From Chaetoderma sp. LZ-2023a (Eukaryota; Mollusca; Caudofoveata; Chaetodermatida; Chaetodermatidae), in the NCBI GenBank assembly GCA_034401795.1, contig CM067374.1:94456398-94520397 (forward strand): a stretch of DNA of 64,000 nt, in the 5' to 3' direction. The position numbers were made by a program, and so were the translations under genes. The first letter of the stretch is position 1, and every line of letters begins with the position of its first letter. Under the pieces are notes generated by a model. It was not told where the DNA came from and did no database searches. It saw only the letters and a program-made list of their open reading frames with translations. Shown here one piece after another: positions 40,783 to 51,747 of the stretch.

Positions 40783-41275
40783 CTTTCTCTCTCGGGTGCT
40801 CCTAAGGATGGGAGCAAGAGAGGTGCAGGAAGGGGACGAGGTCTTACCTAATGTTTAGGTTATCCAAGAGCCCTGTGCATGACACAATTCGCATCATAGT
40901 CGTCGGCAGTCCTATTCGAGCTACTGTCGCTCCTGAGGCGAGTGGGTCTGCGAGGTGATGGGTTGGGTGGGGGCTTTCCATGGAAGGGTCCTAAGTGGGA
41001 AGCCGGACAGCAGGCTTTTCCTACTTATTCCAGGTGGTCTGTCAGTTGCTAGCGGTTGCTATTCATCTCGTCAGTCCAAGTATATATCTAAGGTTAATTG
41101 GTCGAAAAAGTTGGTTGGCGCTAAAAGCTAATGACTTATCGAAGGTCTGCTCAAAGCGGGATGGGAGGAGAGTTCTACTTTAGTGTTTGGAGGAACATGC
41201 TGGGGGAAGAAGAAATTTGGTCATTGCTGCTTGAATGATCCAGAGTTCTCAGTAGGCATCCAGAGGCGGGCCTTG
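40783..41275. other. Gene-free stretch
   Basis: No recognised coding region or repeat. Confidence 0.4.
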
Positions 41276-41342
41276 TGTGTGTGTGCGTGCGTGCGCGCGC
41301 GTGTGCGTGCGTGCGTGCGTGCGTGCGTGCGTGTGTGTGTGG
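41276..41342. repeat. (GT)n/(GCGT)n alternating purine-pyrimidine tract
   Basis: GTGTGTGTGCGTGCGTGCGC through eight or so GCGT units to GTGTGTGTGG. Z-DNA-prone; the Cys/Val/Arg frame is an artefact. Confidence 0.95.
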
Positions 41343-43006
41343 AGCACTTTTAGAGGGGATCCATGCGAAGCAGTGGTTTGGCTAACTAGGATGTTTTGTG
41401 GGTTAAGGCCTTGGGCGGCTGCAGAAAGACGTGATCGTTTAGGTTATGCGAGAACCTCTTCCCTCATAGGGTTGGGTGAATCTTTAGCTCGGGGCTATTA
41501 AACCACCTTGAGCAATGTAAAAAAGCAGTTGACGATCTTCCCGGGTTGTAGATGCACAACAGGCCCATGTAACTAAAGAGGAGACCAGTTAGTTGAACCT
41601 CTACCAAATTTGGATACTAAGAAGAAGCATCGAACTGTGATGGGATTTCATAGACACGTTGGTTATCTGGTTCGGTTGCAAGAACCAGTGTTAACCGCAG
41701 GGTCGCGCAATTAAACCTATGTTTGCCTAGGCCCCTGGCCAAGCAGTAAAAAAAGTATGCTAATCAGCGGAGGGGAAAAGGGAAATAGTTACGCCCTCAG
41801 ATTCTTCACTTAGTGAAGGAGATGTGCTTAAGGTGTCTTAGTGGCTGGTGCAAGCTTTTAAGACAGTGAACAGGAGTGCGCTAGATCGTCGTCCCAAATT
41901 TATGGCTAATGCTGGCAATCTCTTTTCTAAACATTCCTTGAGGCAAAATGGAATGGCCGCTCTGAAGCGGAGGAATGAATCTTAAAACCTATCTCTGAAG
42001 ATTCTCTTAGAGAGGAAAAAATAAGAACTGGATTAGTGCGTATATTTAAGATCTTAATCATGATTTAAGATCTTAATCATGCACAGTTCAATTCCTAAGC
42101 GCCATGGAAACAGTCACAGTCATGGTAGAAAACAGTCCCACAGAATGATGCGGGGTCTAGGGTTTGCTATTGCGGGCGTTATCGACTTTTAATCAGCCTT
42201 GTTAGGTATATTCCCGAGGCACAACGTCCTCAACGGCCACGGATCACAATAAACCTTGGCAGACAGAACGTGCTGAAATGGATGGAATGTCCAGTTTCTT
42301 CACGAGATAAGTGGTTACGAAGAAACACCATGGGAAGAGTAAGTTCGTCCCGTGGTGCGGCAGAATCTAGTGAGCGGCACTGCTAGAATCGAATATGCTG
42401 AAGTGGTTGTTCTAGGAGGCTCTCTATTCTTCTAGAGTGGAAAACAATATCAGCATAATGTTCTCTAAAACGAAGATCGTAGACAGCGGAAGTCAGACTC
42501 TCTCAGAGTTGAAGTTGAGTGGCGTCTGCTGAATTCTTCTTCACGGCAGACGAACTGTGGCCAAGATCTTTCAGGCGGGGTCTCTTCGAGAAGGAGTCAG
42601 CCATGCAGCTGGTATGTAGGCAAGGCTACTTTCTTCCGGAATCGGAAGACGAACAGAGGTCTCAGATCAGCCAGGTCTTCAGAGAATGCGGAGGTAGTGG
42701 TTTGCTAGAATGGGAGAAATTTAAGGTGTTATTTTAGGCCGCTTTTAAAGGTTACTCCACTGCATATGTAGTGTGAGCAGTTGAAGACTCGACGGTCCCA
42801 CAGTGCAATTTTCCCGTCATTAGTGAACCAGGAAGTAGGACGTATACCATTGACCGGGAGTCATTGACGAAGCAGCTACAGAGCAACCTTTCAGCGGCCC
42901 GGCCCTGCGAAGGTGTTTTGTTGGTTTGATTGGCATATAGCTCTGGTCCCTGTTAAACATGTCCCATTCACGCGAAGACTATGCTGCCCTGCGGGAATAG
43001 CTGTAT
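41343..43006. other. Gene-free stretch, possibly a decayed element
   Basis: All plus frames are interrupted. Fragments such as SDSSLSEGDVLKVS and MANAGNLFSKHSLRQNG in one frame near 41800-41960 hint at an old coding sequence, but I cannot name it. 42920-42975 weakly resembles repeat G. Confidence 0.3.
42044..42081. repeat. 19-bp perfect tandem duplication
   Basis: Two exact copies of ATTTAAGATCTTAATCATG. Confidence 0.9.
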
Positions 43007-43216
43007 GTGGCTCTGAGAAGGGCCATTTTACCCCTGAAAAGGGCTGGATACCATATAAAATACTTGCATTTTTACTGTTGTGATGCACATTGCTGTTACT
43101 GATGTTGATTCGACTGACGAGACCCTTGGTGGTGACCGATGGTGACAGATGTTACAAGGTATCTCAGTGGCGCTGAAAAGGGCCATTAACAGATTATATA
43201 GTCCTGAAAAGGGCAG
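43007..43216 (-). repeat. Cluster of four histone-3'-stem-loop-like sequences
   Basis: On the minus strand GGCCCTTCTCAGAGCC (43024-43009) fits the histone mRNA stem-loop pattern GGYYYTTYTNARRRCC with one stem mismatch. Three looser forms follow: around 43034 (CCCTTTTCAGGGG), 43169-43184 (GGCCCTTTTCAGCGCC) and 43202-43214 (GCCCTTTTCAGGAC). No histone reading frame is adjacent. Confidence 0.35.
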
Positions 43217-43979
43217 TTGGTTTGAGCACCAGCTTTGCGTGTTTTTTGGCCATTCTGCTGTTTGTTTCTCGTCAATGGCGACACCCTTGATGGTGGCAGA
43301 TGGTAGAACACAGCGTTTGGTAACTGCCGCTTGTGGTGACGTCTGTCAATAGGGCGAGAAAGCTTGGCGGACAGTCTGGGCCATCTCCACTGCTCAGAGA
43401 ATGGCAGTCCGACTTCCTCTGGATAATCTGGACGAGCGTGCCCAGTGTGTCACACTGTTAGCTCACTCCTGCAGCTATCCCAGATGTTATGCACACACTG
43501 GAAGCAAAAGATATAACGGCCAGGTACCACATCCCCGGGATGACACACTTCAAAACACCGCTCACTGTCAGCTGACCAGACTGGGCAGCAGCTGTGCAGA
43601 GTAGACCTGTATAACTAGTGTTTTATTTTACGTATTTATAAGTGGCTTCTTCTTTGTCTCGACCTGTTATTATCATGGCGAGGAAGTTAACTCCTCAGGC
43701 GTTCCAGAGGTACCAAACATTCCCGGAAACCTGTGTGATCATGCCCGTTATGAGGAAGAAACCGTACAAAGATCATGTATATGAAAAGCCTAAATGCCGA
43801 CCCAGTCATCAGTCTCGTATCCCGTTATATGAAGAAAACCCTGTCTATTAATGGGGGGTGGGGGTGGGGTGGGGTTACTCCCAGTGGCCCGGCGCATGTG
43901 CAGAGAAGGTCAATCGTGTCTTCGATATTTTTCACCATCCTACGTGCTTAGGGTATAGCCATGCATAGGGCGGCAATAG
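43217..43979. other. Gene-free stretch
   Basis: Open frames of 67-69 codons (43401-43604, 43642-43851) have no recognisable domain; not called. Confidence 0.35.
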
Positions 43980-44040
43980 CATGTTCGTGGGGGTGGGGGT
44001 GGGGGGGGGGGGGGTGTGGGTGGGTGGGTGGGTGGGTTGC
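43980..44040 (+). repeat. G-rich tract with (GGGT)n
   Basis: GGGGGTGGGGGTGGGGG passes into five GGGT units. Potential G-quadruplex. Confidence 0.9.
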
Positions 44041-44307
44041 CGGTTCAGGGTTGCTTAGTCCATCCTGTCACTCGACCACAGTCAGTGTCAAACTTGCGCC
44101 AATAGGCAATACATACATCCATTCATTAACTCCGGTCTTACTGATCATTTCAGTGATCAATTCAGTTGTTCAGACACGTATTCCCGTATGCGTGCGTTGC
44201 TAATTTATTTGTTGATCTGTCAATCCGTCTGTTGACGGTTAGTCAATAATTCTGCATGTATAAGAAATAGAATGAGCGCATTGTGTATACATCAGCAAAT
44301 GTGGGAC
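44041..44307. other. Short non-coding stretch
   Basis: No gene or repeat recognised. Confidence 0.4.
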
Positions 44308-44734
44308 AATGGACCTTTCCACTGTCTCCATCCATCCATCATATGACATGATAATCAACTACGTGACGTGTAGAATGACATCACAATCAATGACGTCATT
44401 ATGACGTCATGAATGACAATTATGAGGTAAATGAGTACTTCACGAACACACAATTGAGAACGGACTATTCGTTGTTGTACGAATTGTATGGCTTTACTAT
44501 TTAATAAATATCCTGTTGAATATTTTGAAACTAATTTAACTGAGCGCTGTTGCTGCCATAGGCAGCAACAGCACCCAGTCAAATTAGTTACAAAATATGC
44601 AACAACTTACATGTTTTGCTTTCAGGAGATTGATAGTCAGAGCATTCGGAGATCGATCAATCTCAACACGGCGAAGTGTGGGTGGAGCTTAGCTAGAAGT
44701 GGGCGGAGCATAGCTAGAACTGGAAAGGTCTATT
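44308..44734 (+). mobile_element. Family B element, full length (B5)
   Basis: AATGGACCTTTCCACTGTCT at the left and AGAACTGGAAAGGTCTATT at the right form inverted ends. CREs at 44391 and 44402; GACGGAC..GTACGAATTGTATG; hairpin ACTAATTTAACTGAGCGCTG / CAGCACCCAGTCAAATTAGT with a TGCTGCCATAGGCAGCA centre; GGGCGGAGCATAGC. One of the most complete copies (427 bp). Confidence 0.92.
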
Positions 44735-45131
44735 AAGCAGCAAAGCGATTAATTTGAAGTATAATAACGCAAGGATCAAATGAAGTGACTAACACTGAGT
44801 GGAATTCGCGTGTTATTGGACCACATTCATAAACACTTTAAATGACGCTCACATTTATTAAAGAAATTAAAATCTTCTCATAGAAAACATCCACCTATTT
44901 ATGCACTCTTTAAAACAACACTTTCATTCAGACAACGTGTGCCAAGTAAGGAATACACAGATTCAGCGAATGACCACCACTTTGTTTGATAGACGGTGTT
45001 TCATATCAAATAAATTACTTCAGTGACTGAAAATTAATCATTGATCTACGAAGGTAGCAGTAGAAATCACAATTCGTTTACAACTATGCGCATTTTGTAT
45101 TGGCGCAAGTTTGATATTGACATATGGGCAA
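44735..45131. other. Gene-free stretch
   Basis: No coding region or repeat recognised. Confidence 0.4.
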
Positions 45132-45160
45132 ATATACACCTGTGCAAAAGTTAAGCACCA
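45132..45160. repeat. Left terminal inverted repeat of the Tc1-type element
   Basis: CACCTGTGCAAAAGTTAAGC-containing end; matches the reverse complement of the right end except for T versus C at one base. Confidence 0.92.
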
Positions 45161-45458
45161 CCCTATTTTTACGCACATGCGAGGGTATATTCATGTGCTA
45201 TGAAGAAAGCAATAGCATAAACATTTATGTACCCATCCATCTTAGTGCAAGAGGTAATAATGCAACTAGAGGAATGCTGATTATGATGGTGGGGAAACAC
45301 TGTATGTTTTTGTTTGAACTTGAAAACGAGGCCTGAATATGGTTACGTTGACACAACTGACAACTATTGCCCTACAGTTGACACACGTGGCTAGATTGTC
45401 ATTAATGGTGTCTGAAAACGAAGTTTAACATCTGTGCACGAGTTTGAGACTGTCATTA

Positions 45459-46484
45459 TTAATACCGGGTATATCCACCTTGTGCCTGGATGACGGCCTG
45501 GACACGACGTCTCATGCTGGTCACCAACCGACTGATACGCCATTGTGGTATTCGTTGCCATTCAAGATGGAGTGCGTTTGTTAATTCCTGTAGGTTCTGC
45601 ACAGGAGGATCCCTCCTTCTCACCATGTTTCCCAGAATGTCCCAGATATGCTCAATAGGGTTCATGTCAGGGCTCCTTGCTGGCCATGGTAGGGTTTCGA
45701 TGGCATTCTGGCGGAGGTATTCATGCACAGCTCTAGCACGATGTGGTCGGGCGTTGTCATCCATGAATATAGGGTGGGTTCCAGGTGCATGATTTACAAA
45801 ATGAGGGACCACAACTCTATCCAGTATGGAATCTTGATATCTTTGTCCATTTAGTGTTCCAGGTACAGTCAACAGATCCAGCTTACAATCAAATGAGATG
45901 CACCCCCATATCATAACGGAACCTCCACCAAATGGAACTTCTTCCATGATGTTACGTTGGTCGTACGCCGTGCGTCTGGACATCCATACACGAGTTCGAC
46001 CATCTGTGGCATGAAGCTGGAACCGACTTTCATCGGACCAGTGTACCCGTCTCCAGGATCTCATGTTCCAGTGTCTTCTTTCGTTGCACCACCTCAGACG
46101 CTCCTCTTTGTGGTGTGCAGTGAGGAGAGGACGTCTGACAGGTCTCCTAGCTTTCATGCCAGCAGCATACAGTCTCCTTTTGACGGTAGACATTGACACT
46201 CTATTGCGCGTTTCCCATTGCTGGCTGAGCACTCTGCTGTTGGTGAATGGAGATCTCCTAACAAGGCGTACTAGGGCTCGATCATCACGGGCAGTAGTCT
46301 TCTTCGGTCTTCCAGATCTAGGCCTGACCTTCACCTCGTTAGTTTGCCCATGTTTTGCAATCAAACGACTGATTACAGTATGGTTAATGTTCAGCTGTCT
46401 GCCAATCTCTCTGCATGACATACCAGTGGTATGCATGCCTATGATTTGCCATTTCACACGATCACTTAACCTTCGTCTTACCAT
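45459..46484 (-). CDS. Tc1/mariner-superfamily transposase (DD34E)
   Basis: 341 residues from an ATG with a purine at -3 and G at +4, ending in TAA. Residues 1-50 form the first helix-turn-helix (SDRVKWQIIGMHTTGMSCRE, then IGRQLNINHTVISRL); RPRSGRPKK (54-62) is an AT-hook-like linker; a second HTH spans about 66-112. The catalytic triad is Asp151 (HWSDESRF), Asp243 (FMDDNARPH) and Glu278 (SPDMNPIEHIWD), with exactly 34 residues between the last two. The Gly-rich loop EVPFGGGSVMIWGC (182-195) is present. The enzyme would bind the terminal repeats in the nucleus and cut and paste the element at TA. No inactivating change is seen. Length fits the usual 340-350 for Tc1 proteins. Confidence 0.96.
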   Translation of the reverse strand: MVRRRLSDRVKWQIIGMHTTGMSCREIGRQLNINHTVISRLIAKHGQTNEVKVRPRSGRPKKTTARDDRALVRLVRRSPFTNSRVLSQQWETRNRVSMSTVKRRLYAAGMKARRPVRRPLLTAHHKEERLRWCNERRHWNMRSWRRVHWSDESRFQLHATDGRTRVWMSRRTAYDQRNIMEEVPFGGGSVMIWGCISFDCKLDLLTVPGTLNGQRYQDSILDRVVVPHFVNHAPGTHPIFMDDNARPHRARAVHEYLRQNAIETLPWPARSPDMNPIEHIWDILGNMVRRRDPPVQNLQELTNALHLEWQRIPQWRISRLVTSMRRRVQAVIQAQGGYTRY

Positions 46485-46769
46485 AGCGGTTCACAATCAA
46501 GAGCTAATTCTCTCTGTACAAATAAACCACGGTCATGAACACAAAATTCCTAATCTTGTCGCCTAAATCTGTATGTAATGTTCTACACCTCAAACTGGAC
46601 TTTTACATAACTGAACACGTGTGCTGTTTCCCGCCACGCACGGACATCAAGCGGCGTGAAGTCATGCATGCATGTGCATTTCGTACTTGGAATTATGTCA
46701 GCTAACGCGGGGACAAAAAGTATGGCAGCCTAGTTGTACCATCATGTTTCTACGTTCTATTGTATTTGC

Positions 46770-46798
46770 TGGTGCTTGACTTTTGCACAGGTGTATAT
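46770..46798. repeat. Right terminal inverted repeat of the Tc1-type element
   Basis: TGGTGCTTGACTTTTGCACA followed by GGTGTATAT; mate of 45132-45160. Confidence 0.92.
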
Positions 46799-47347
46799 AT
46801 AGCAAACTTTCATATGTGTCTGCGTCGTTTACAAACAGGTGTGCGGATAACAAATTGGTATATGGGCCTGCGCCATTTACAAACGGGCCAAATTGATTCT
46901 AAGATTTCTCTGGTTTACACTCCGACTCCTGCGATAGACTGGGTCCGAAACAGTCTGGTCTACGCTGTGAAGAGTGTGCAGCACTCTAGGCGTTTTGATG
47001 ACGTAGAAAATGGCCGGTTAGTTACATTAGATACGCATTCTCGGCACAAAGCCACACTTGTATTTTTCAGAGTCGGCGTCGACGCCACGAGAAGACCCAC
47101 TGCCGTGCCAATATTTGAGCTAGCAAGACCAATTCCTTTATGGAAGGAGGGAACAACCCCTCCCTGACCCTCCTCTGGTCGTGTCACCACGTTGGCTGAC
47201 AGTAATGCCCTTCACCTTTCGCGACTACTCCTGGTGTCCAGTGACACTGGATAAGAATATTGTAGCTCCAGCGTTGCGCTGACCCCACAGTTCTTCCTCG
47301 GAATCCGACGAGTACTCAAGGTACTCACCGGCCCGACAATGCTCGGG
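46799..47347. other. Gene-free stretch
   Basis: A 135-codon frame crosses the transposon end and this region but has no domain. A short imperfect direct repeat (CTGCGTCGTTTACAAACAGG and CTGCGCCATTTACAAACGGG) lies at 46822-46880. Confidence 0.4.
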
Positions 47348-47470
47348 CCTAATGCACTCTTGTGTCATTAAATAGGCGTAAAGTAACGTCCGTCGTCAGC
47401 CCATATCTAAGACATGGGCTAACCACGAACGTTGCTTTACATCTATTTAATGCCGTAACAGTGTACTAGG
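47348..47470. repeat. Long imperfect inverted repeat (about 55-60 bp arms)
   Basis: CCTAATGCACTCTTGTGTCA, TTAAATAGGCGTAAAGTAAC, then AGCCCATATCTAAGACATGG at the centre, and the mirrored GTTGCTTTACATCTATTTAA, TGCCGTAACAGTGTACTAGG. Roughly four in five positions pair. Probably a hairpin element not seen elsewhere in the window. Confidence 0.75.
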
Positions 47471-49845
47471 CACCTGGTTAGCTAGCCTCGGGGACGGAGA
47501 GAGAAGCGTGTGTGTCACCGGTGACCACAAAGACCGATCTCGAAGGTCGGTGGAACGTTCACGTTCCAGTGAGGCTGGACGACCATTGCCGCCTGTGGCG
47601 AACACCACCATATCATCATGGCTATTGGTGTAGCCACTGTGTCGCTGCATTTAGCACGGCGAGTCGTAAGCCGGCTTCTAGCTTAAAAGATGATGAATTA
47701 ACAATAAGTAATCTTATCTGCAATATAAATAAAGTGCCGTATTGGCCGTCTGTGTTTTGTCTCGCCAAAGATACCTAACTTATCCATATATCTCTGAAAG
47801 GTAACCCTGTAAAGGCAAATTTGGTTTTGCAAGAGGAAAGTGCCTCGCGCGGGCCTCCGTCACTTGAAAATACCTAGAATGCCAAAGTGGAGGAGACTGA
47901 AGCCGCGCTCCCATCTAGATCAATGCCTAAGTGTGTTAAGAGATATATGTATATAATTATTCAGATAACGGGTGCAAGCTGAGTTACGTGGAGGTGGAGC
48001 GCTGGCTTCAACAGAATCTGACGCCATCGTCTCTTAAGCTAGTCACTGGTTTAGTCAATGCAGCACTATTTTAGCGGTACTTTTTGATGAGCTAGGCTAA
48101 CCTTTAATTGTTAGTCCAAACACATGTGGGTTTATGTCTCAAACGGCTTATGCCTACTTAACTTTATAGGAAGTTGCCCTCCTGGCAGATGAGCCTGGTA
48201 GCCATCTCGGCACGTACACATTGGACTACTCCCTCAGGCCGGCCGCACGTACATGTTGCCAGTAGACGAACCCAGGGCCAATGAGCAACTCCTAGCCATG
48301 TGTCATTACAACCACGAATAAAGAGACATGGACAGATAACACACAAAGGCATTGCGCAAGCAATGTATCTAGTTACGGAACAATGTATCTAGTTACGGTG
48401 AATGCTGAAGAAGCAGGAAGCGGACATTGGCGACCTTCTTAGAAGGTGTGGAGAGCTGATTGTTTTCTCCAAGTCACCATGGAGTTAGTCCATGAACCGC
48501 GTTTTCAGCCCATGCCAAGCATGGCGAGAACAAACCATATGAGATTCGCTCCTGGAGCTAACATTTAGCTGCGTTAGGGTTATGTAACTGCCCCGATCTC
48601 CACTGCTAGGACGTACCTACTATAATTAGTGTTTGCGCAGTGAATCCTACTTTGGCATAAAGACTAGCTAAGGGTACAGGTAAAGGTACAGGGGACGTGT
48701 GTGTGAAACATCGCCGTTTTGATTGTCACTGTCGAGAAACCTCTGGGATTTCCCAGGTCGCTGCTAACCAAACCGGTACAGGGGGCGACTGGACAATTAA
48801 TTGGCCAGAGGCTGGAGAGTCGTAGAAAGAGACAGCTGCTCTAGGAATTTAGAGGGCCGTAAAGTTGGTGGCCAATTATGGAAACGCCGGTCTGTTTATG
48901 TAACGGAGCAGCAGTACCGGGAAAGAGGGTTTACAATAAACAGGAGTCATCCCTATCTACTCTATCCTAACAAAATGTCTGTATCTGTCGCTGTATTTCG
49001 AGCCATTTTGGCGAGGCACGAGAGACGACTCTAGTGAAAAAGTGTTGCCGTATTTTAAGAAAGTAAGTGTTTGTAACTAGAGTTCTCTACAATTCAATAA
49101 TGTCAGACTGACCTATGATGCTTACTTGTAATCAGCGCTACAGAAAATAGGATAACTATATTACACTAAAAATGGGCACCTATTAGTCATCAGTGCAATG
49201 TTCGTTCTCACAGCATACAGAGTGTAGTTGGCACCTGTTAGTCATCAGCGTATGTTGGCGAAGCTGGCAGCTGATGCCTCTTAGTCATCAGCGCATGTTG
49301 GAGTCTGTTGACGAGGTTGTCTGGAATCGATGCGGTATTCAGAGTTATTGGCGCTTCATAGCCACTGACACCAAATTAATAGTACAAGAAATAACAGTCT
49401 AATTCACGGCTATGTAGAAGTACGCAAAACTTGCTGCTTGATGAAGATGCCTCCATTTGCTGAAGAGGCTTGGTTATAGATTTCTGGCACAAGACGATCC
49501 GTGTCGCTTACCTCATTGGCGACACTGAAGGCAATGTTCGCAGACAGAAACGAAAGTTGAAACCATAATGATGCACTAGATACGTGCTACTTCTAGTCTC
49601 CACTGGTCGGTGTGGTACGGCAGGTTCAGTGAGACATCAGGGTACAGGCCACTCATTTCACATACTGGTTTCGGATGTTACAGGCTGAAAACGGTGACTC
49701 CGCTCTCAGAAGATCCCTGAAGTTGGTAGATGGGAAACCTTCTTTCAATTTAGTTGAAAATAGGGAAGACTGAGGGATATGATTGGTTTAGTTGGGTATA
49801 GTTTGACTCCCTGTTAAACAAGTCCCATTCATGTCTGAGGAATAT
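47471..49845. other. Gene-free stretch, possibly a decayed element
   Basis: No coding region recognised. It holds a 20-bp-period duplication at 48361-48398 and three copies of TTAGTCATCAGCG.ATGTTGG-like sequence near 49183, 49240 and 49281. Confidence 0.35.
48361..48398. repeat. 18-bp duplication, 20-bp period
   Basis: CAATGTATCTAGTTACGG occurs twice, two bases apart. Confidence 0.9.
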
Positions 49846-49997
49846 AAGAAGTTATTGGTTTGGTTGGCGTCTATCGAGTCCCTGATTCCAGGTCCTATTC
49901 ACACCGTTCTAGGCAGGTTTTATTTCAGTCTATTATTGGTAAATTCCCCAGTTTTACACTGGTACCCATTTATACGCCTGGTTGGAGAGAGGAGACG
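49846..49997 (+). repeat. Repeat G, copy 1
   Basis: GAAGTTATTGGTTTGGTTGG, GTCTATCGAGTCCCTGATTC, TATTGGTAAATTCCCCAG and TACACTGGTACCCATTTATA match, on the opposite strand, 59098-59254. A dispersed repeat of unknown class. Confidence 0.75.
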
Positions 49998-50107
49998 AGG
50001 AGAGAAGGAGATTGCCTATGTCTCCAGTCAGTTGGCTGAACGGAGAGGCAATCCTGGGCTCGCTGGTTTCACAGATCTGCTCGTTACTGCCTGAGCTACC
50101 GCCTCCT

Positions 50108-50195
50108 GCTTCTGAGGAATATTTATAATTGTTTGGTTGACGTCTATCGAGTCCCTGATTCAAGGTCCCATTCATGCCATTCTAGGCTGGAGAAT
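50108..50195 (+). repeat. Repeat G, partial copy 2
   Basis: GCTTCTGAGGAATATTTATA, GTCTATCGAGTCCCTGATTC, CATGCCATTCTAGGCTGG; stops before the second half. Confidence 0.7.
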
Positions 50196-51560
50196 TATTC
50201 AGACCAATTTCCTTTTACTGATATCTCAGCCAATACCGAACCGATTTCAAATCTGTAAAGAGATTCGTGTTTCCCAACGAATCCTGGTGTCTGGAAATGG
50301 CACAGCCTTCTGAATTCCCTAAATTACTAGTAACTGTATACATAGGAATGCCCTCCCCAAGCTCTCTGTACAGCGTGGATGAGCTATCTCTTACTGGCGC
50401 GCATGCTGGCTAGGCATTCCCACAGACTATTATTTTGAGTTCTCAATACAGTGGTTAGACGCACGGACCTATAGAACCAACGGCATGGGTGAGAGCAACT
50501 CAGATCAGGCTCTTTCTTACCTGGCTAACCCGGGTTGGTTCGTACCCGACTGAATGATCCGTGCTACAATATGTGCATGCGTGCGTGTATAATATGGCTC
50601 AGGTCAAGCTATCTTGATGATGGCCGGAGTGGGTTTGGAGGTGGGGTGAGCGACGACCTGTGATATCGCATCATTTGCGTATTTTGTGAGCAACTGCCCA
50701 TAGACGTATCAAACGTCTCCCTTCATTCACTAAGACCATAGTCATTAGAGCATATGCATATACGAGGCTACTAAGACTAGTGTGGATGCACCGAAGAATG
50801 GCGGGTGGGTGGGACGTGTTTTTTTCTTCCTTAGGAAATCAGTCGCCCCCCACCCACCCCTACGTACCTTATGAATTTGGTGCGAAAGCACCAGATACAA
50901 AACCCGTAGCCATATAGGTGGTGCCCGGAAAAGCTCCAGACTACCGACCAAAAAGGGTGTCTAAAAGTTACACACCTAATGGCTGACTACATGATCTGTT
51001 CCCTATTGCATCATACACCTTTAAAATCATTATCCTAAAAGCCAGGTCTAACGACTATCTGCGTATGCAATAGGGAAAATTATTTGTTGAATTATTCATT
51101 TGATTCCCCAATACACCTAGTAGTCTAGTAGATTAAATAAAAATCGTTCAAATTGTGAAACAATTACCAAATTTGGGATGTAAGAAGTTTTAGGTAGACT
51201 TTTTCATATAAAAGCAGGACACACGCAATTGGGCCCATCGGGAGCCGTCATCTTGTAATCTTGTAATAATGTGCCCGGGGTAATATTATAAAGTCTCATT
51301 TAAAGTAAATTCGAATTTGAAAATTGGAAACAAAAATTCTCGCAAGAGTCTTTAAACGTCTAAATAAGTATGTATCTGTAAGATATATTGCAGATTTTGC
51401 GCAACAACTACTAATTATACTCTACAATACAATCAACTCATTGCCATTTTCAAATAACTCGCCCCTTGCACTGCACACCGTCAGCACCTGCCATAGCCAT
51501 AGTTACCAGTTTTATGCTTTGTAGTGTATGATAGTTTGTGAGTCTTTGTCAGCATACACA
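50196..51560. other. Gene-free stretch, 5' flank of FEN-like copy 2
   Basis: An inverted repeat TTCCCTATTGCAT...ATGCAATAGGGAA lies at 50999-51078. No coding region recognised. Any promoter for the following gene should be in its last few hundred bases. Confidence 0.4.
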
Positions 51561-51747
51561 ATGTCTAAAACGTGTAAGATTGTAGATCCTAGTGCAAGTA
51601 CTGCTCAGTGTTTAGAAAGTCTGGACAGAAACAGATGAGAGATTAGTTGATCCTGGACTATGTATATATAAGGGGAGTGATAAGGAATGTGGCTATAAAT
51701 GTATTGCTGAAAACCTGTATCAGTAACACAATCTCATTTGCTTACCC

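Larger units (their letters stand above)
45132..46798 (-). mobile_element. Tc1-type transposon with intact transposase
   Basis: 29-bp terminal inverted repeats, 45132-45160 (ATATACACCTGTGCAAAAGT and onward) and 46770-46798, differ at one position. The ends lie within TATA, consistent with the TA target duplicated by Tc1/mariner elements. The whole element is 1667 bp and holds a single intronless transposase gene on the minus strand, with 327 bp after its stop and about 286 bp before its start. Intact ORF plus nearly identical ends make this a young or recently active copy. Confidence 0.93.

Noticed and set aside
43007..43216. Histone gene 3' end
   Set aside because: Stem-loop-like sequences occur, but there is no histone reading frame upstream on that strand.
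45490..46566. Plus-strand frames of 79-167 codons
   Set aside because: Shadows of the minus-strand transposase gene.
46760..47167. 135-codon plus-strand frame
   Set aside because: It starts inside the right end of the Tc1-type element and has no recognisable domain.
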